Shown: positions 17,851 to 27,140 of the stretch, one piece after another
Layout: every line of letters starts with the position of its first letter
Numbering within the stretch: the stretch's first letter is position 1
Assembly (NCBI GenBank): GCA_036733345.1
Contig: DAINAR010000013.1
Coordinates: 1-64,000 of the forward strand
Direction: 5' to 3'
Length of the DNA: 64,000 nucleotides
Source of the DNA: JAFGMQ01 sp036733345
GTDB lineage: Bacteria; Desulfobacterota; DSM-4660; Desulfatiglandales; Desulfatiglandaceae
The notes under the pieces: generated by a model
Databases searched by the model: none
Told to the model about the DNA's origin: nothing
Seen by the model: only the letters and a program-made list of their open reading frames with translations
Position numbers and translations under genes: made by a program

Positions 17851-17973
17851 TTTTCAATCCGCCAGAGGCGGACGAGGGTTTGATCCTGCCTCAGGCAGAC
17901 AAGTCCCCGCCCCTTGGGGCGTTCAATATTTTTTAAGATACCCCGCTGCTCTGCGGCGGGGTAGTTCATTTTT
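17851..17973. repeat. Dispersed palindromic intergenic repeat (GTTCAATG...GTAGTTCATT family)
   Basis: Contains the palindromes CCGCCAGAGGCGG and CCCCGCTGCTCTGCGGCGGGG, a GCCCCTTGGGGCGTTCAAT block, and ends GTAGTTCATT. The same end module occurs at 41922, 48446 and 63497. No coding potential is claimed. Confidence 0.65.
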
Positions 17974-18228
17974 CTGCCGCTAAAATCAAATGACTTTATT
18001 GACCGGCTATACAGTGGACACACGTGTTCTTAATAAATAAGCGAAAAATACTACTGAAATATAAAAACTTTTTCAAGCATAAAATATTTTATGCCAACAA
18101 TGCCTTACCTGAGGCACTTACCTGTCAGCAGTTACTATTTTAAGTAAAACACTGTTTAACAGACTCAATACAATTATAAACTAGAAGGCCTGATTTTAGA
18201 GTTCATACCTTTGTTCAGGGCTTAATTT

Positions 18229-18568
18229 ATGATAATACGCGTTGTTAGAAAATTTATCCCTTCCATCATAAACCTGCTGGCATTCCTGTGTGATTGCTCC
18301 ACAATGGAACAACTTGACGCAGCCTTCAACACAACACGCTCAAACTTTACATTTGTTGTCAATAAACGCCGGCAGGATGATGGAAATCCTTGATATCCAA
18401 ATGAATCAAGGCGGTACAACGTGGCCAGCAGGAGAAAAGATACAAACAGTATATCAGGTTATTGCCATTCCGGGGGAATTGGAATTATGTTTGAAAGTGC
18501 CAGGCTTTCAGGACTGGACATTTGTCGATCTGGCCCCTTTATTCGAATCAGATATTTCACCAAAGTGA
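18229..18568 (+). pseudogene. Frameshifted C-terminal remnant, possibly an Ntn amidohydrolase
   Basis: One frame reads FIPSIINLLAFLCDCSTMEQ then TTRSNFTFVVN. Near 18360 sense shifts to another frame reading INAGRMMEILDIQMNQGG then ELCLKVPGFQDWTFVDLAPL to the stop at 18568. The layout, with a short substrate-shaping half and a strand-rich end, resembles the C terminus of choloylglycine hydrolase/C45-type acyltransferases. The catalytic N terminus is absent. Family assignment is weak; the frameshift is better supported. Confidence 0.35.
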
Positions 18569-18689
18569 GTTATAATACATGATAATCATCAAGTTGTGGC
18601 CTGCATCAGGTGGTATTTTCTGGTTAAAAATACTCAGGGCGTGAAAATCATTAAGAAAAGAAGGATCAGAATGGGGGGAGTTCAGTTCC

Positions 18690-19469
18690 TTAGCTCAATA
18701 AGGTTTCGTCTTTTAGTTCAGCGCCGAATTTTTTTACGACTTCCTCTACGGTAAGGGCTTTTTTTTCTTCGCCTCTTATATCAAACTGGACATTCCCTTT
18801 GTGGAGCATGATCATACGGTTACCATACTGGATGGCCTGCTGCATATTGTGTGTGACCATAATTGTCGTAAGCCTGTTTTCACTGATTATCATTTCGGTA
18901 AGCTCCATTACGCGCTGAGCTGTTTTTGGGTCCAGTGCCGCACTATGTTCATCAAGCAGTAACAGGTGAGGGAGAGAGAGGGTCGCCATCAACAATGTCA
19001 GGGACTGGCGCTGTCCTCCGGACAGGAGACTCACCGCATCCTTCAACCTGTTTTCAAGTCCCAGATCCAGCATCTTGAGTATTTCATGGTAATAATTCCG
19101 TCGGCCCTTTGAAACACCGCGGCGAAATCCCCTGTGCATCCCGCGCAGATCAGCCATTGCAAGGTTTTCCTCTATTGTCATGGAAGCTGCAGTCCCCATT
19201 AAAGGGTCCTGGAAAATTCTGCCGAGATATTTAGCTCGCCTGTGTTCCGGCAGGTGGGTTACCTGAAGATTGTCTATAAATATTTTGCCTTCATCAGGCG
19301 TATATGTTCCTGATATGAGATTGAGAAGCGTAGTTTTGCCGGCACCGTTACTGCCGATAACAGTTATGAAATCTCCATCAGGGATATCCAGGCTGAGCCC
19401 GTCTATGGCAACCTTTTCGTCGACTGTACCCTTTTTAAAGGTCTTGGTAATGTTTTCAATTTTTACCAT
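18690..19469 (-). CDS. ABC transporter ATP-binding protein (importer with ABC_sub_bind partner)
   Basis: This 259-residue ATPase has Walker A GSNGAGKTTLLNL, signature LLSGGQRQSLTLLMA, Walker B LLLLDEHSAALDP and the switch His in VTHNMQQA. It starts 14 bases after the permease gene, in an operon with a periplasmic binding protein. It powers uptake of the small solute bound by that protein; related systems are annotated for tryptophan or other amino acids, but the substrate is not readable here. Confidence 0.88.
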   Translation of the reverse strand: MVKIENITKTFKKGTVDEKVAIDGLSLDIPDGDFITVIGSNGAGKTTLLNLISGTYTPDEGKIFIDNLQVTHLPEHRRAKYLGRIFQDPLMGTAASMTIEENLAMADLRGMHRGFRRGVSKGRRNYYHEILKMLDLGLENRLKDAVSLLSGGQRQSLTLLMATLSLPHLLLLDEHSAALDPKTAQRVMELTEMIISENRLTTIMVTHNMQQAIQYGNRMIMLHKGNVQFDIRGEEKKALTVEEVVKKFGAELKDETLLS

Positions 19470-19483
19470 AAATGTACCCCGGT

Positions 19484-20386
19484 TCAGACACCTCTCAGGT
19501 GTAGTTTGCCCTGTTTTTCCTTTTTCAGAGCAGGGATCCCAAGCGCCAGTATTACCATTATACCGGTTGCCATTTTCAAATCAGTTGGAGCAAGTCCCAT
19601 TCTAAGTCCTATAGAGATAATGAGTTTATAAATGATTGATCCCACAATCGCTGCGAGCGTTTTTCTCTGCACTGTCTTCAGGCCCACAACGGTTTCTCCG
19701 ATGATGATTGAAGCAAGGCCGGCGACTATCATTCCGATACCCATCCCTATATCGGCAAAACCCTGGTCCTGTGAGACAAGTGCTCCTGACAGGGCCACAA
19801 AGGCGTTTGAGATTCCAAGGCCTATAACAGTGGTGGTATCCGTATTTACGCCAAGGGTCCGGATCATCTGTTCGTTATCACCGGTAGCTCTCATTGCAAG
19901 CCCAATCTGGGTATGAAGGAAGATATCAGTGAGGAATTTTACCGAGAATGCAATAATAAAAAAAAGACATATTATGGGGATAAAACGGTTAATATCAAGG
20001 TTTTCCAAAGGAGTTAATACAGTATTAACCGTAAGCAGCTGTATGTTGGATCGCCCCATTATACGCAGATTCACCGAGTATAGGACGGTCATCATCAGGA
20101 TTCCCGCCAGCAGGCTGTTGATCTTCAATTTTGTGTTAAGAAGGCCCGTGCAGCAGCCGGCAACGAATCCACTCAAGACAGCAGCAGCGATACAGTAAAT
20201 CGGCGGTATACCTTCAATTATAAGTCGGGCTGCAACTGCTCCGCCTAATGGAAAGCTTCCGTCCACAGTAAGATCAGGGAAACTGAGTATACGGAAAGAG
20301 ATAACTATTCCGAGGGCAACAAGTCCATAGACAAGACCCTGTTCCAGGGATACAGGGATAGTCCGCAGAAAACCGCTTAGCACCAT
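19484..20386 (-). CDS. ABC transporter permease (importer)
   Basis: This 300-residue protein has about eight hydrophobic segments and the branched-chain-type permease pattern (VYGLVALGIVISFRILSFPD, TVDGSFPLGGA, GLGISNAFVALSGALVSQ). It forms the membrane channel for the importer encoded by its neighbours. A GC-rich hairpin separates it from the upstream binding-protein gene. Confidence 0.87.
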   Translation of the reverse strand: MVLSGFLRTIPVSLEQGLVYGLVALGIVISFRILSFPDLTVDGSFPLGGAVAARLIIEGIPPIYCIAAAVLSGFVAGCCTGLLNTKLKINSLLAGILMMTVLYSVNLRIMGRSNIQLLTVNTVLTPLENLDINRFIPIICLFFIIAFSVKFLTDIFLHTQIGLAMRATGDNEQMIRTLGVNTDTTTVIGLGISNAFVALSGALVSQDQGFADIGMGIGMIVAGLASIIIGETVVGLKTVQRKTLAAIVGSIIYKLIISIGLRMGLAPTDLKMATGIMVILALGIPALKKEKQGKLHLRGV

Positions 20387-20403
20387 TGATTCACCATAAA
20401 GGA

Positions 20404-20423
20404 GAGGGGATTTTACCCCCCTC
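20404..20423 (-). terminator. Intercistronic hairpin between binding protein and permease
   Basis: GAGGGG and CCCCTC form a stem around ATTTTACC. It lacks a following U run on the minus strand, so it more likely stabilises the 3' end of the binding-protein message or attenuates read-through than ends the operon outright. Confidence 0.45.
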
Positions 20424-20446
20424 GCTTTCCTTAATTATTTATCTGT

Positions 20447-21445
20447 TTATTTTTTTTCTTTTACTAAATTACCCTGCTCATCCCATAATTTGTCCGCAGC
20501 CTTTCTTATAAGGGTAGCGGGAAGCTTGACACCCTGCTGTTTCGCATGCTTCAGGCTGACCCAGAGGCTGTAATCAGACGCAAGCCCGGCAGGAATATCG
20601 CCCGGTTTTTCGCCCTTCAGTATCCTGGCAGCCTGTTTGCCGGCCGTATATCCCACGAGAAAATAATCAGGCCCGTAAGCTGCAACCGCACCCCTGGGAG
20701 TACTGTCCCTGTCACCGGCAAACAATGCAATGTCATTATCATTGCAAACCTTTGCTATAGATTCAAAAGCAGATACACACGTGTTATCGGATGTAATGTG
20801 GATGGCATCAACCCTTCCCACCAGACTCTGAGCAGCCTGCATCACCTCGGAAGTGGCAGAGACATGAGCCTCAATAAGTTTGCCGCCCATATCTTCGATA
20901 GCTTTTTTCATCTCTTCGATATGGGGTATCGTATTTATATCTCCCGGATTATATATAGTGCCCCATTTCTTTACATTGGGAACAAGATCCTGATACATTT
21001 GACACTGCAGGGTGATGGGCCACCTGTCACTGACGCCTGTGACATTGGTGCCGGTCTTACCCATATTGGGGACGATTCCTGTCTTTACAGGGTCGGTTAC
21101 CGAAGAAAATATAATGGGTATGTTCTTGTTGATTTTTACGGATGCCTGGGCGTTAGGTGTGCTTATCGCGTGAACTAGATCAACCTTATCATCCGTGAAT
21201 TTCTGTGCAATCATGAAGCAATTGGGCTGTTCACCCTGTGCGTTTTGTCGATCAATAATTATATTTTCTCCTTCAACGAATCCTTCCTCTGCAAGGGCGG
21301 TTTTAAACCCCCTTGAATCATTATCAAGGGCCGGATGTGCAACGATCTGATGTTCTCCGATACGTATCATCTTGGCCGAAAGCCCTGACCCGAAAACAAG
21401 GCCCAGTGATAAAAGACATATAAATACAAACATGACCTTTTTCAT
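20447..21445 (-). CDS. Periplasmic substrate-binding protein, ABC_sub_bind family
   Basis: The ATG at 21445 is chosen because it follows AAAGGAGGCAGG and gives a signal peptide (MKKVMFVFICLLSLGLVFGS). The mature protein of about 310 residues has the two-lobed ABC_sub_bind pattern: RIGEHQIVAHPALDNDSRGF, VHAISTPNAQASVKINKNIP, GVSDRWPITLQ and GDRDSTPRGAVAAYG. It delivers an aromatic or amino-acid-like ligand to the permease. It is the first gene of the three-gene importer operon. Confidence 0.88.
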   Translation of the reverse strand: MKKVMFVFICLLSLGLVFGSGLSAKMIRIGEHQIVAHPALDNDSRGFKTALAEEGFVEGENIIIDRQNAQGEQPNCFMIAQKFTDDKVDLVHAISTPNAQASVKINKNIPIIFSSVTDPVKTGIVPNMGKTGTNVTGVSDRWPITLQCQMYQDLVPNVKKWGTIYNPGDINTIPHIEEMKKAIEDMGGKLIEAHVSATSEVMQAAQSLVGRVDAIHITSDNTCVSAFESIAKVCNDNDIALFAGDRDSTPRGAVAAYGPDYFLVGYTAGKQAARILKGEKPGDIPAGLASDYSLWVSLKHAKQQGVKLPATLIRKAADKLWDEQGNLVKEKK

Positions 21446-21959
21446 AATCCTGCCTCCTTTTATTAATTGGTTAAGAGCTAATAATCCCATATCTTTAACG
21501 CAATCCCCGTAAGGGTCACGAAAAAAATCTTTTGATTCAAATAATGGATGCTACAAAACCTTTATAAATTCCGGCATAGTTGAACTTTATTATAGAAATG
21601 AATGAAGTTGATTTTGTAAAAATATCAGTAAACAGAAAGACAGGAACTCCAATACATTGGGGCAGAGTTCCTTTTTCGAAGATTTGCAGCAATTACATTC
21701 CCCTCAGCTTTGTCTGGAGACTTCAATTTCATCTTTTTTCAGGGTGAAATATGATGCCCCTTTATATTTAGCAATAATAGTAAGTAATAGCTTAATTTAG
21801 ATAAAATCAATTTTAGAGACTAAAAAACGCTTTGTCAAGAGTGAATAAACTCAAAAAAATTTCAATACATCATATACATTCATTGTCATGATAACTTTTT
21901 ACAGCGATTCAGGGGTCTTTGTTAAATCCTTGATCTGTTAAAGGCTCATTCTCTGACTT
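21446..21959. other. Intergenic, 5' region of the importer operon
   Basis: About 510 mostly AT-rich bases. CCCTTACGGGG near 21512 can form a small hairpin upstream of the binding-protein gene. I see no recognisable riboswitch or T-box core and no gene. Confidence 0.4.
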
Positions 21960-22700
21960 TTATTTCTTTCGTATATCCTTTAAAAAGATGGCCTTTGACA
22001 GGCCATCGCCTACCGCCCTTTCTTCGATTTCAAAGATCTTGGTTGCCACTACAAGTTCCCCAAGCTTTTTATAACCGTAGTTTCGAGGATCAAACTCAGA
22101 AGCCTGTTTGGCGATATTGCTGCCGACAACTGCTAGATGGGCCCAACCGCTGTCATCTGAAGATGCTTCAACAGCATTCCTTAATAAATTTAACAGCTTT
22201 GTGTCTTTCTTGAGTTCGTTTGTTGTCTTCCGCCGGATTTTTTCGCTGTAGTCATCCTTGGAGCGCAAAACTTCCGTGAATATAAATTTGTCACACGCGG
22301 AAACAAATGCCTTGGGAGTTTTTTTCTCCCCGAATCCATAAACAATAAGACCCGCCTCTCTTATCCTTGATGCCAACTTGGTGAAATCGCTATCGCTTGA
22401 TACTATGCAAAATCCGTCGAACTTGCCGGTGTAAAGCAAATCCATTGCGTCAATTATCAGCGCACTGTCCGTAGCATTTTTACCTGAAGTATATCCAAAT
22501 TGCTGTATAGGCTGAATCGAATATTGGAGTAAAACTTCTTTCCAGCCTTTCAGGCCTGAGGCCGTCCAATCACCGTAAATACGTTTCACATTGGCTGTCC
22601 CATACTTTGCTATTTCAGACAAAAGGCCCTCAACAATAGAAGGTTGTGCATTGTCTGCATCTATCAATACGGCCAGTTTTTCTATTTTTTCTTCAGACAT
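21960..22700 (-). CDS. NYN-domain (LabA/DUF88-like) protein with OST-HTH/LOTUS domain
   Basis: The ATG at 22700 is chosen over an in-frame one at 22760 because of its AAAGGGG site. The 246-residue protein starts LAVLIDADNAQPSIVEGLL, with IIDAMDLLYTGKFDGFCIVS and SDSDFTKL giving the acidic residues of the PIN-like NYN nuclease. The C-terminal about 75 residues (LLRNAVEASSDDSGWAHLAV, DPRNYGYKKLGELV) form an OST-HTH/LOTUS RNA-binding domain. The pair suggests an RNA-targeting nuclease or RNA-binding regulator. Confidence 0.85.
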   Translation of the reverse strand: MSEEKIEKLAVLIDADNAQPSIVEGLLSEIAKYGTANVKRIYGDWTASGLKGWKEVLLQYSIQPIQQFGYTSGKNATDSALIIDAMDLLYTGKFDGFCIVSSDSDFTKLASRIREAGLIVYGFGEKKTPKAFVSACDKFIFTEVLRSKDDYSEKIRRKTTNELKKDTKLLNLLRNAVEASSDDSGWAHLAVVGSNIAKQASEFDPRNYGYKKLGELVVATKIFEIEERAVGDGLSKAIFLKDIRKK

Positions 22701-22710
22701 ATTTCCCCTT

Positions 22711-23706
22711 TTATATTTCAGTTTGGACTGACAAAGCCAGGGCTTTGAATTTAGCGACAAAATTTCTTATCCAGATGAATGGAGCATATCTTTTTCTCCG
22801 CAGAAATTCCTCTATTACTTCGGCGAGTTCAGGGGTTCGCAAATAACCATATACCTTATGCGAATTCCTCTTGCCCATATATTTATAATTATTTGTAACA
22901 ATTTTATCTTTTACATGAACATGCCTGGAATTTTCCTCAAAGTCATCGCTTAGCCCATAGTCCATAGCAATTTTGTCTTTCAAATCTGAGAGATTGTACC
23001 AGTTTGACAGGACATTCCCGGGGGTTTTGAGAGCAATCTTCTGGTGAAGATCCTTTTCATGCTCAGCAAATATCCTGCTTTTTATTACCGGAAGCCCGAG
23101 CGGAGAACCTATTGTAACAAAGGTATCTATTGGTACATTCGGGGCAAATTTTGTCAATACATCATATGCTATAATTGATCCCATTGAATGAGTAATCAGC
23201 ATGATTTTTTTTCTTCGGTATTTTTCAAGAACTCTTGCCAGATGCAGACAAATGGCGTCTCTTGCCCTGCAGTTATTACCTTTAAGTCCTGTGCAATCAG
23301 AAGTGTAATATGTTTCAAGATCACTGAAGAAATGGTGAATTATGAAATCATTGATTGATGAATAATTGATCGTAAGATCGTCATTCAGTAAGATTTTTTC
23401 CATCTGGTTTTCAAGGTAATGAAGGACCTTCCTGCGAAGATTATTTGGTTTCTGTATCTTATCCTTTTCTGTTCGGGGGACATAAGGTTCAGCTAAATAA
23501 AGCGGATTTTTCTTGTCTGTTATCCCGGAATCAAGAGGAGCCTTGTAAAGATAGTCTGCCCAGTAGACAAGCTTAAAATTGAAAGATATTCCTGTTTTTC
23601 CGATCGCAGCCAATCCCTCCATTATGGAAGCTTTCCACCATTTTTCCAGCATTTGTTCAGGGGGTTTGTTACCCAGACCGTGGATGCCAATAATGATCTT
23701 GGACAT
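22711..23706 (-). CDS. Alpha/beta hydrolase (lipase/esterase-like)
   Basis: This 331-residue protein starts IIIGIHGLGNKPPEQML (oxyanion-side HG) and has the nucleophile elbow THSMGSIIAYD, with Ser in GxSxG, and GSPLGLPV after it. A late His in the HVHVKDKIV region may complete the triad. No signal peptide. The substrate is unknown; the architecture resembles cytosolic lipase-like proteins. It ends ten bases before the NYN gene. Confidence 0.8.
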   Translation of the reverse strand: MSKIIIGIHGLGNKPPEQMLEKWWKASIMEGLAAIGKTGISFNFKLVYWADYLYKAPLDSGITDKKNPLYLAEPYVPRTEKDKIQKPNNLRRKVLHYLENQMEKILLNDDLTINYSSINDFIIHHFFSDLETYYTSDCTGLKGNNCRARDAICLHLARVLEKYRRKKIMLITHSMGSIIAYDVLTKFAPNVPIDTFVTIGSPLGLPVIKSRIFAEHEKDLHQKIALKTPGNVLSNWYNLSDLKDKIAMDYGLSDDFEENSRHVHVKDKIVTNNYKYMGKRNSHKVYGYLRTPELAEVIEEFLRRKRYAPFIWIRNFVAKFKALALSVQTEI

Positions 23707-23738
23707 GGTTATTCAACCTGATAAATATCCATCAGATT

Positions 23739-24641
23739 TCAATCTTGATACAAGAAAATATCTGCTGGATTAATGGCATTATTAAACATCTCTTTTGCAT
23801 GATAAGAACTCCTGACAAAAGGCCCGCTGGCAACCCCGGAAAAACCGATCTTCAATGCTATTGATTTCCATTCATCAAACTCTTCTGGAGGGATGTAGCG
23901 TTCAACCGGCGGATGTTTTGTTGTTGGCTGAAGATATTGTCCAAGTGTCAGCATCCTGCATCCGGCATCAAAAAGGTCCTGTAGTGTTCTGTGGATTTCA
24001 TCCTGCATTTCTCCAAGACCGAGCATAAGACCGGATTTTGTCGGAATTTTTGATGAGGCCTTTTTCAAGATCTCAAGAGAGCGATTATAGTCTGCCTCAG
24101 GCCTGACTGATGAATAAAGGCGCGATACGGTTTCAATGTTGTGGTTCAATACGTCCGGACAGGCATCGAGTATCATATTAAGTGCATCCTTGTTCCCCAT
24201 AAGATCAGGGATTAGAACCTCAACCTGTGTTTCCGGCCTGTTTTTTCGAATTTCCCTGATTGTCCTGGCAAAATAAGTTGCACCGCCATCCGTAAGATCA
24301 TCACGTGTGACAGATGTGACAACAACATATTTAAGATTCATGTCCTGCACGGCCTCTGCAACCCTTACAGGTTCTTCAACATCAACAGTCTCCGGGTTTC
24401 CGTGTGTTATGGCACAGAATTGGCAATTGCGGGTGCAGTATGGCCCCATAATAAGGAACGTGGCAGTACTGCATGAAAAGCACTCCCACATATTCGGGCA
24501 TCTTGCCTCCTCACATACAGTATGAAGCCGGTTTTTTTTAAGAAGAGACCGAATTTTTTCGTATTTTGGATTTGTTGGAAGGCTGCGCTTAAGCCATGGA
24601 GGTTTAGGTGAAGCTTTCTTTGATTTATGATATTGAGTCAT
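23739..24641 (-). CDS. lipA: Lipoyl synthase
   Basis: This 300-residue radical SAM enzyme inserts two sulfurs into octanoyl groups on lipoyl domains such as GcvH. The auxiliary cluster motif CEEARCPNMWEC and the radical SAM motif CTRNCQFC are intact, and the C-terminal SSYHAKEMF supplies the conserved Ser. ATG 24641 (after AAGGA) is preferred to GTG 24653. It lies downstream of lipB and the gcv genes. Confidence 0.96.
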   Translation of the reverse strand: MTQYHKSKKASPKPPWLKRSLPTNPKYEKIRSLLKKNRLHTVCEEARCPNMWECFSCSTATFLIMGPYCTRNCQFCAITHGNPETVDVEEPVRVAEAVQDMNLKYVVVTSVTRDDLTDGGATYFARTIREIRKNRPETQVEVLIPDLMGNKDALNMILDACPDVLNHNIETVSRLYSSVRPEADYNRSLEILKKASSKIPTKSGLMLGLGEMQDEIHRTLQDLFDAGCRMLTLGQYLQPTTKHPPVERYIPPEEFDEWKSIALKIGFSGVASGPFVRSSYHAKEMFNNAINPADIFLYQD

Positions 24642-24760
24642 TATTTCCTTCACAGCAGTTCAGATCTTTAAATAGAGTTTTTTTGAAAGGATCTGGAGTC
24701 AGGATATATACCTTGAACGGTGAATCAGAGTTTCTTTATTTCACTGAATATTGTATATCT

Positions 24761-25483
24761 TTACATCTTATCATTATCTTTTTTGAACATTTCCTGAAGC
24801 TCGGTCATGCTGGTATTAATAAGCCCAACTCCGAAAACAGCTTCAATATTATATTTTATAGACTTGCGGACCTTATGAACAGGAATTTTTGCAGAAAGTT
24901 CATTTTCCATGGATGTTATTTCGATCCCTTCAAGACCGCATGGGTTTATCCATCCAAAGGGCTCCGGCGAGGTATTGACATTAAATGCAAATCCATGGAA
25001 GGTTATTCCATGCCTGACAGTTATACCGATGCTTCCAAGTTTTTTGTTTTTAACCCAGACACCCCTGTTCATGGGATTCCGTCCGGCAATTATTCCCCAT
25101 TCACTTGCCGTTCGGATCATAACCTCTTCAAGTGCTTCGACATAATCAACCACTCTTAATTCTGCTTTCTTAAGGTCGATAATGGGGTATCCGACAAGCT
25201 GGCCCGGGCCATGAAATGTAATATTACCGCCCCGCTCCGTTTGTATAACCTGTATTCCTCTTTTCTTGAGAAAGGCCTTTGATACTGTCAGGTTTTCAAG
25301 ACCTCCCCTGCGGCCAAGTGTAAAGACAGAAGGGTGTTCCACCAATAAGACAATATCTTCATTAATGATCCCGCTGTTCCTCGCAGCAACAATTTTACGC
25401 TGGAGTTCGAGCGCTTTTTGATAATCTATTGCCGGTGTTTCAATACAGAGCATCTTGCTGGTTTTGGCTTGTTTAACTTTCAC
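24761..25483 (-). CDS. lipB: Octanoyltransferase
   Basis: This 240-residue protein moves octanoate from acyl carrier protein to lipoyl domains. ERGGNITFHGPGQLVGYPI, the catalytic Lys in KKLGSIGI, HGFAFNVN and the catalytic Cys in INPCGLEGI are all present. It works just before LipA on the local GcvH. It lies 120 bases upstream of lipA. Confidence 0.95.
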   Translation of the reverse strand: MKVKQAKTSKMLCIETPAIDYQKALELQRKIVAARNSGIINEDIVLLVEHPSVFTLGRRGGLENLTVSKAFLKKRGIQVIQTERGGNITFHGPGQLVGYPIIDLKKAELRVVDYVEALEEVMIRTASEWGIIAGRNPMNRGVWVKNKKLGSIGITVRHGITFHGFAFNVNTSPEPFGWINPCGLEGIEITSMENELSAKIPVHKVRKSIKYNIEAVFGVGLINTSMTELQEMFKKDNDKM

Positions 25484-25682
25484 AGCGTGATTTCATTTGG
25501 ATTGCTTTTATATAGCAATTTTATTGAGGCCCTTAAATTTAATTTTATGGTATAGATAGAACATGAAGAAGAAAAGCTTACAACAAAATTATAAGCTGTT
25601 TTGCCTCCAGCCGTTTCCGCGCAGAATCAACTGCTTTATGAAGTTTCTTAATATAAGCTGTCCCCTGTCAGCTATATCTTAC

Positions 25683-27140
25683 TTACCCCTCAAGACATGG
25701 CTTTCGGGCTGCTGTGGTTTCATCCAGCCTTTTTCTTTTGCATCTGGTGGGTGCATTGCGCAGAAGTTCAGGGTTCTCTTTCGCCTCAAGAGCTATGGCC
25801 TTTAACGCTTCGATGAAGAGGTCAATGTCCTCTTTGCTCTCCGTTTCGGTCGGTTCGATCATGATTGCTCCATGCACAACAAGAGGAAAATATACGGTAG
25901 GCGGATGAAATCCGTAATCCATCAATCGCTTGGCCATGTCCAGTGTAGTAATCCCGTATTCTTCCTGAACCCTGTCCGTAAAGACACATTCGTGCATACA
26001 GGGTCTGTCATAAGGGAGATAAAAAACATCTTTCAATCTCTCTTTTATATAATTGGCATTTAATACTGCAAGCTGGCTGGCCTTTTTGAGATATTCAGGA
26101 CCCATACTGCGGATGTAACTGTAGGCCTTTGCCATAACTCCAAAATTTCCATAAAAGGCATGGACCTTTCCTATGGATTCAGGGAGGTCTTCAGAAAGCG
26201 AGTAAATGCCATTTTCTTCAATCACACGGGGTACAGGCAAAAATGGTTTCAGATGGCTTCTGACACATACCGGACCTGAGCCGGGACCGCCCCCCCCGTG
26301 GGGAGTCGAAAAGGTCTTGTGAAGATTAAGGTGCAGAATATCCACTCCTATCCTGCCCATGTGCACGATACCCATAATTGCGTTCATGTTTGCACCGTCT
26401 GCGTAAACCAGACCGCCTTTTGAGTGGACAATTTCAGCAACTTTTTTGATGTTTTCTTCAAAAAGGCCAATTGTATTCGGGTTGGTAACCATTATTCCTG
26501 CTGTGTCTTCATCCATCACTGCATCAACTGCTTCGGGAGAAAGGATCCCTTTTTCATTAGACTTGACAGGCACGGCGCGATAACCGCACAGGCTCGCGCT
26601 GGCAGGATTTGTACCATGGGCTGTATCAGGGACGATTATCTTTGAACGCTTCTCTCCTCTTTTTTTGTGATAGGCATAAATAAGACGCATACCGACATAT
26701 TCACCGTGGGCTCCGGCAGCCGGCTGGAGTGTCACCGCATCCATTCCGGTAATCTCCGCCAGGAAGCTCTCGAGTTCGAACATCAGCCTGAGAGCCCCCT
26801 GTGATAAAGACTCAGGCAAAAGGGGGTGTGCCCCTGCAAATCCTCTGGTGCCTGCCTGTCTTTCATTGGTCTTCGGATTGTATTTCATGGTACAGGAACC
26901 CAGAGGGTACATGCCGGTGTCTACCCCGAAATTCCATTGTGACAGCCTTGTGTAATGACGCACCACATCTATTTCGCTCAAATCGGGAAAATCAGGTCCT
27001 TCTCCTGTGAGTTCAGCATCAAGAGGGCAGGATTCAACATCACGGCGCGGAAGGGAAAACCCACTTCTTCCTTTTTTTCCTTTTTCCCATAATAAGGGCT
27101 CATTCATTATCAGGCCTGAGGAACCTGGAAATTCTTTCAT
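25683..27140 (-). CDS. gcvPB: Glycine dehydrogenase (decarboxylating) subunit 2
   Basis: This 485-residue half of the split P protein holds the PLP lysine (K275 in LNLHKTFSTPHGGGG). LGSCTMKYNP and HGTNPASASLCGY are family landmarks. With GcvPA it decarboxylates glycine and loads the aminomethyl group on GcvH. Its ATG overlaps the gcvPA stop (ATGA). Confidence 0.95.
   Translation of the reverse strand: MKEFPGSSGLIMNEPLLWEKGKKGRSGFSLPRRDVESCPLDAELTGEGPDFPDLSEIDVVRHYTRLSQWNFGVDTGMYPLGSCTMKYNPKTNERQAGTRGFAGAHPLLPESLSQGALRLMFELESFLAEITGMDAVTLQPAAGAHGEYVGMRLIYAYHKKRGEKRSKIIVPDTAHGTNPASASLCGYRAVPVKSNEKGILSPEAVDAVMDEDTAGIMVTNPNTIGLFEENIKKVAEIVHSKGGLVYADGANMNAIMGIVHMGRIGVDILHLNLHKTFSTPHGGGGPGSGPVCVRSHLKPFLPVPRVIEENGIYSLSEDLPESIGKVHAFYGNFGVMAKAYSYIRSMGPEYLKKASQLAVLNANYIKERLKDVFYLPYDRPCMHECVFTDRVQEEYGITTLDMAKRLMDYGFHPPTVYFPLVVHGAIMIEPTETESKEDIDLFIEALKAIALEAKENPELLRNAPTRCKRKRLDETTAARKPCLEG

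Noticed and set aside
17778..18023. Minus-strand frame with GILKNIERPKGRG
   Set aside because: The peptide is a translation of the dispersed repeat; the same string arises from the copy at 63279-63518.
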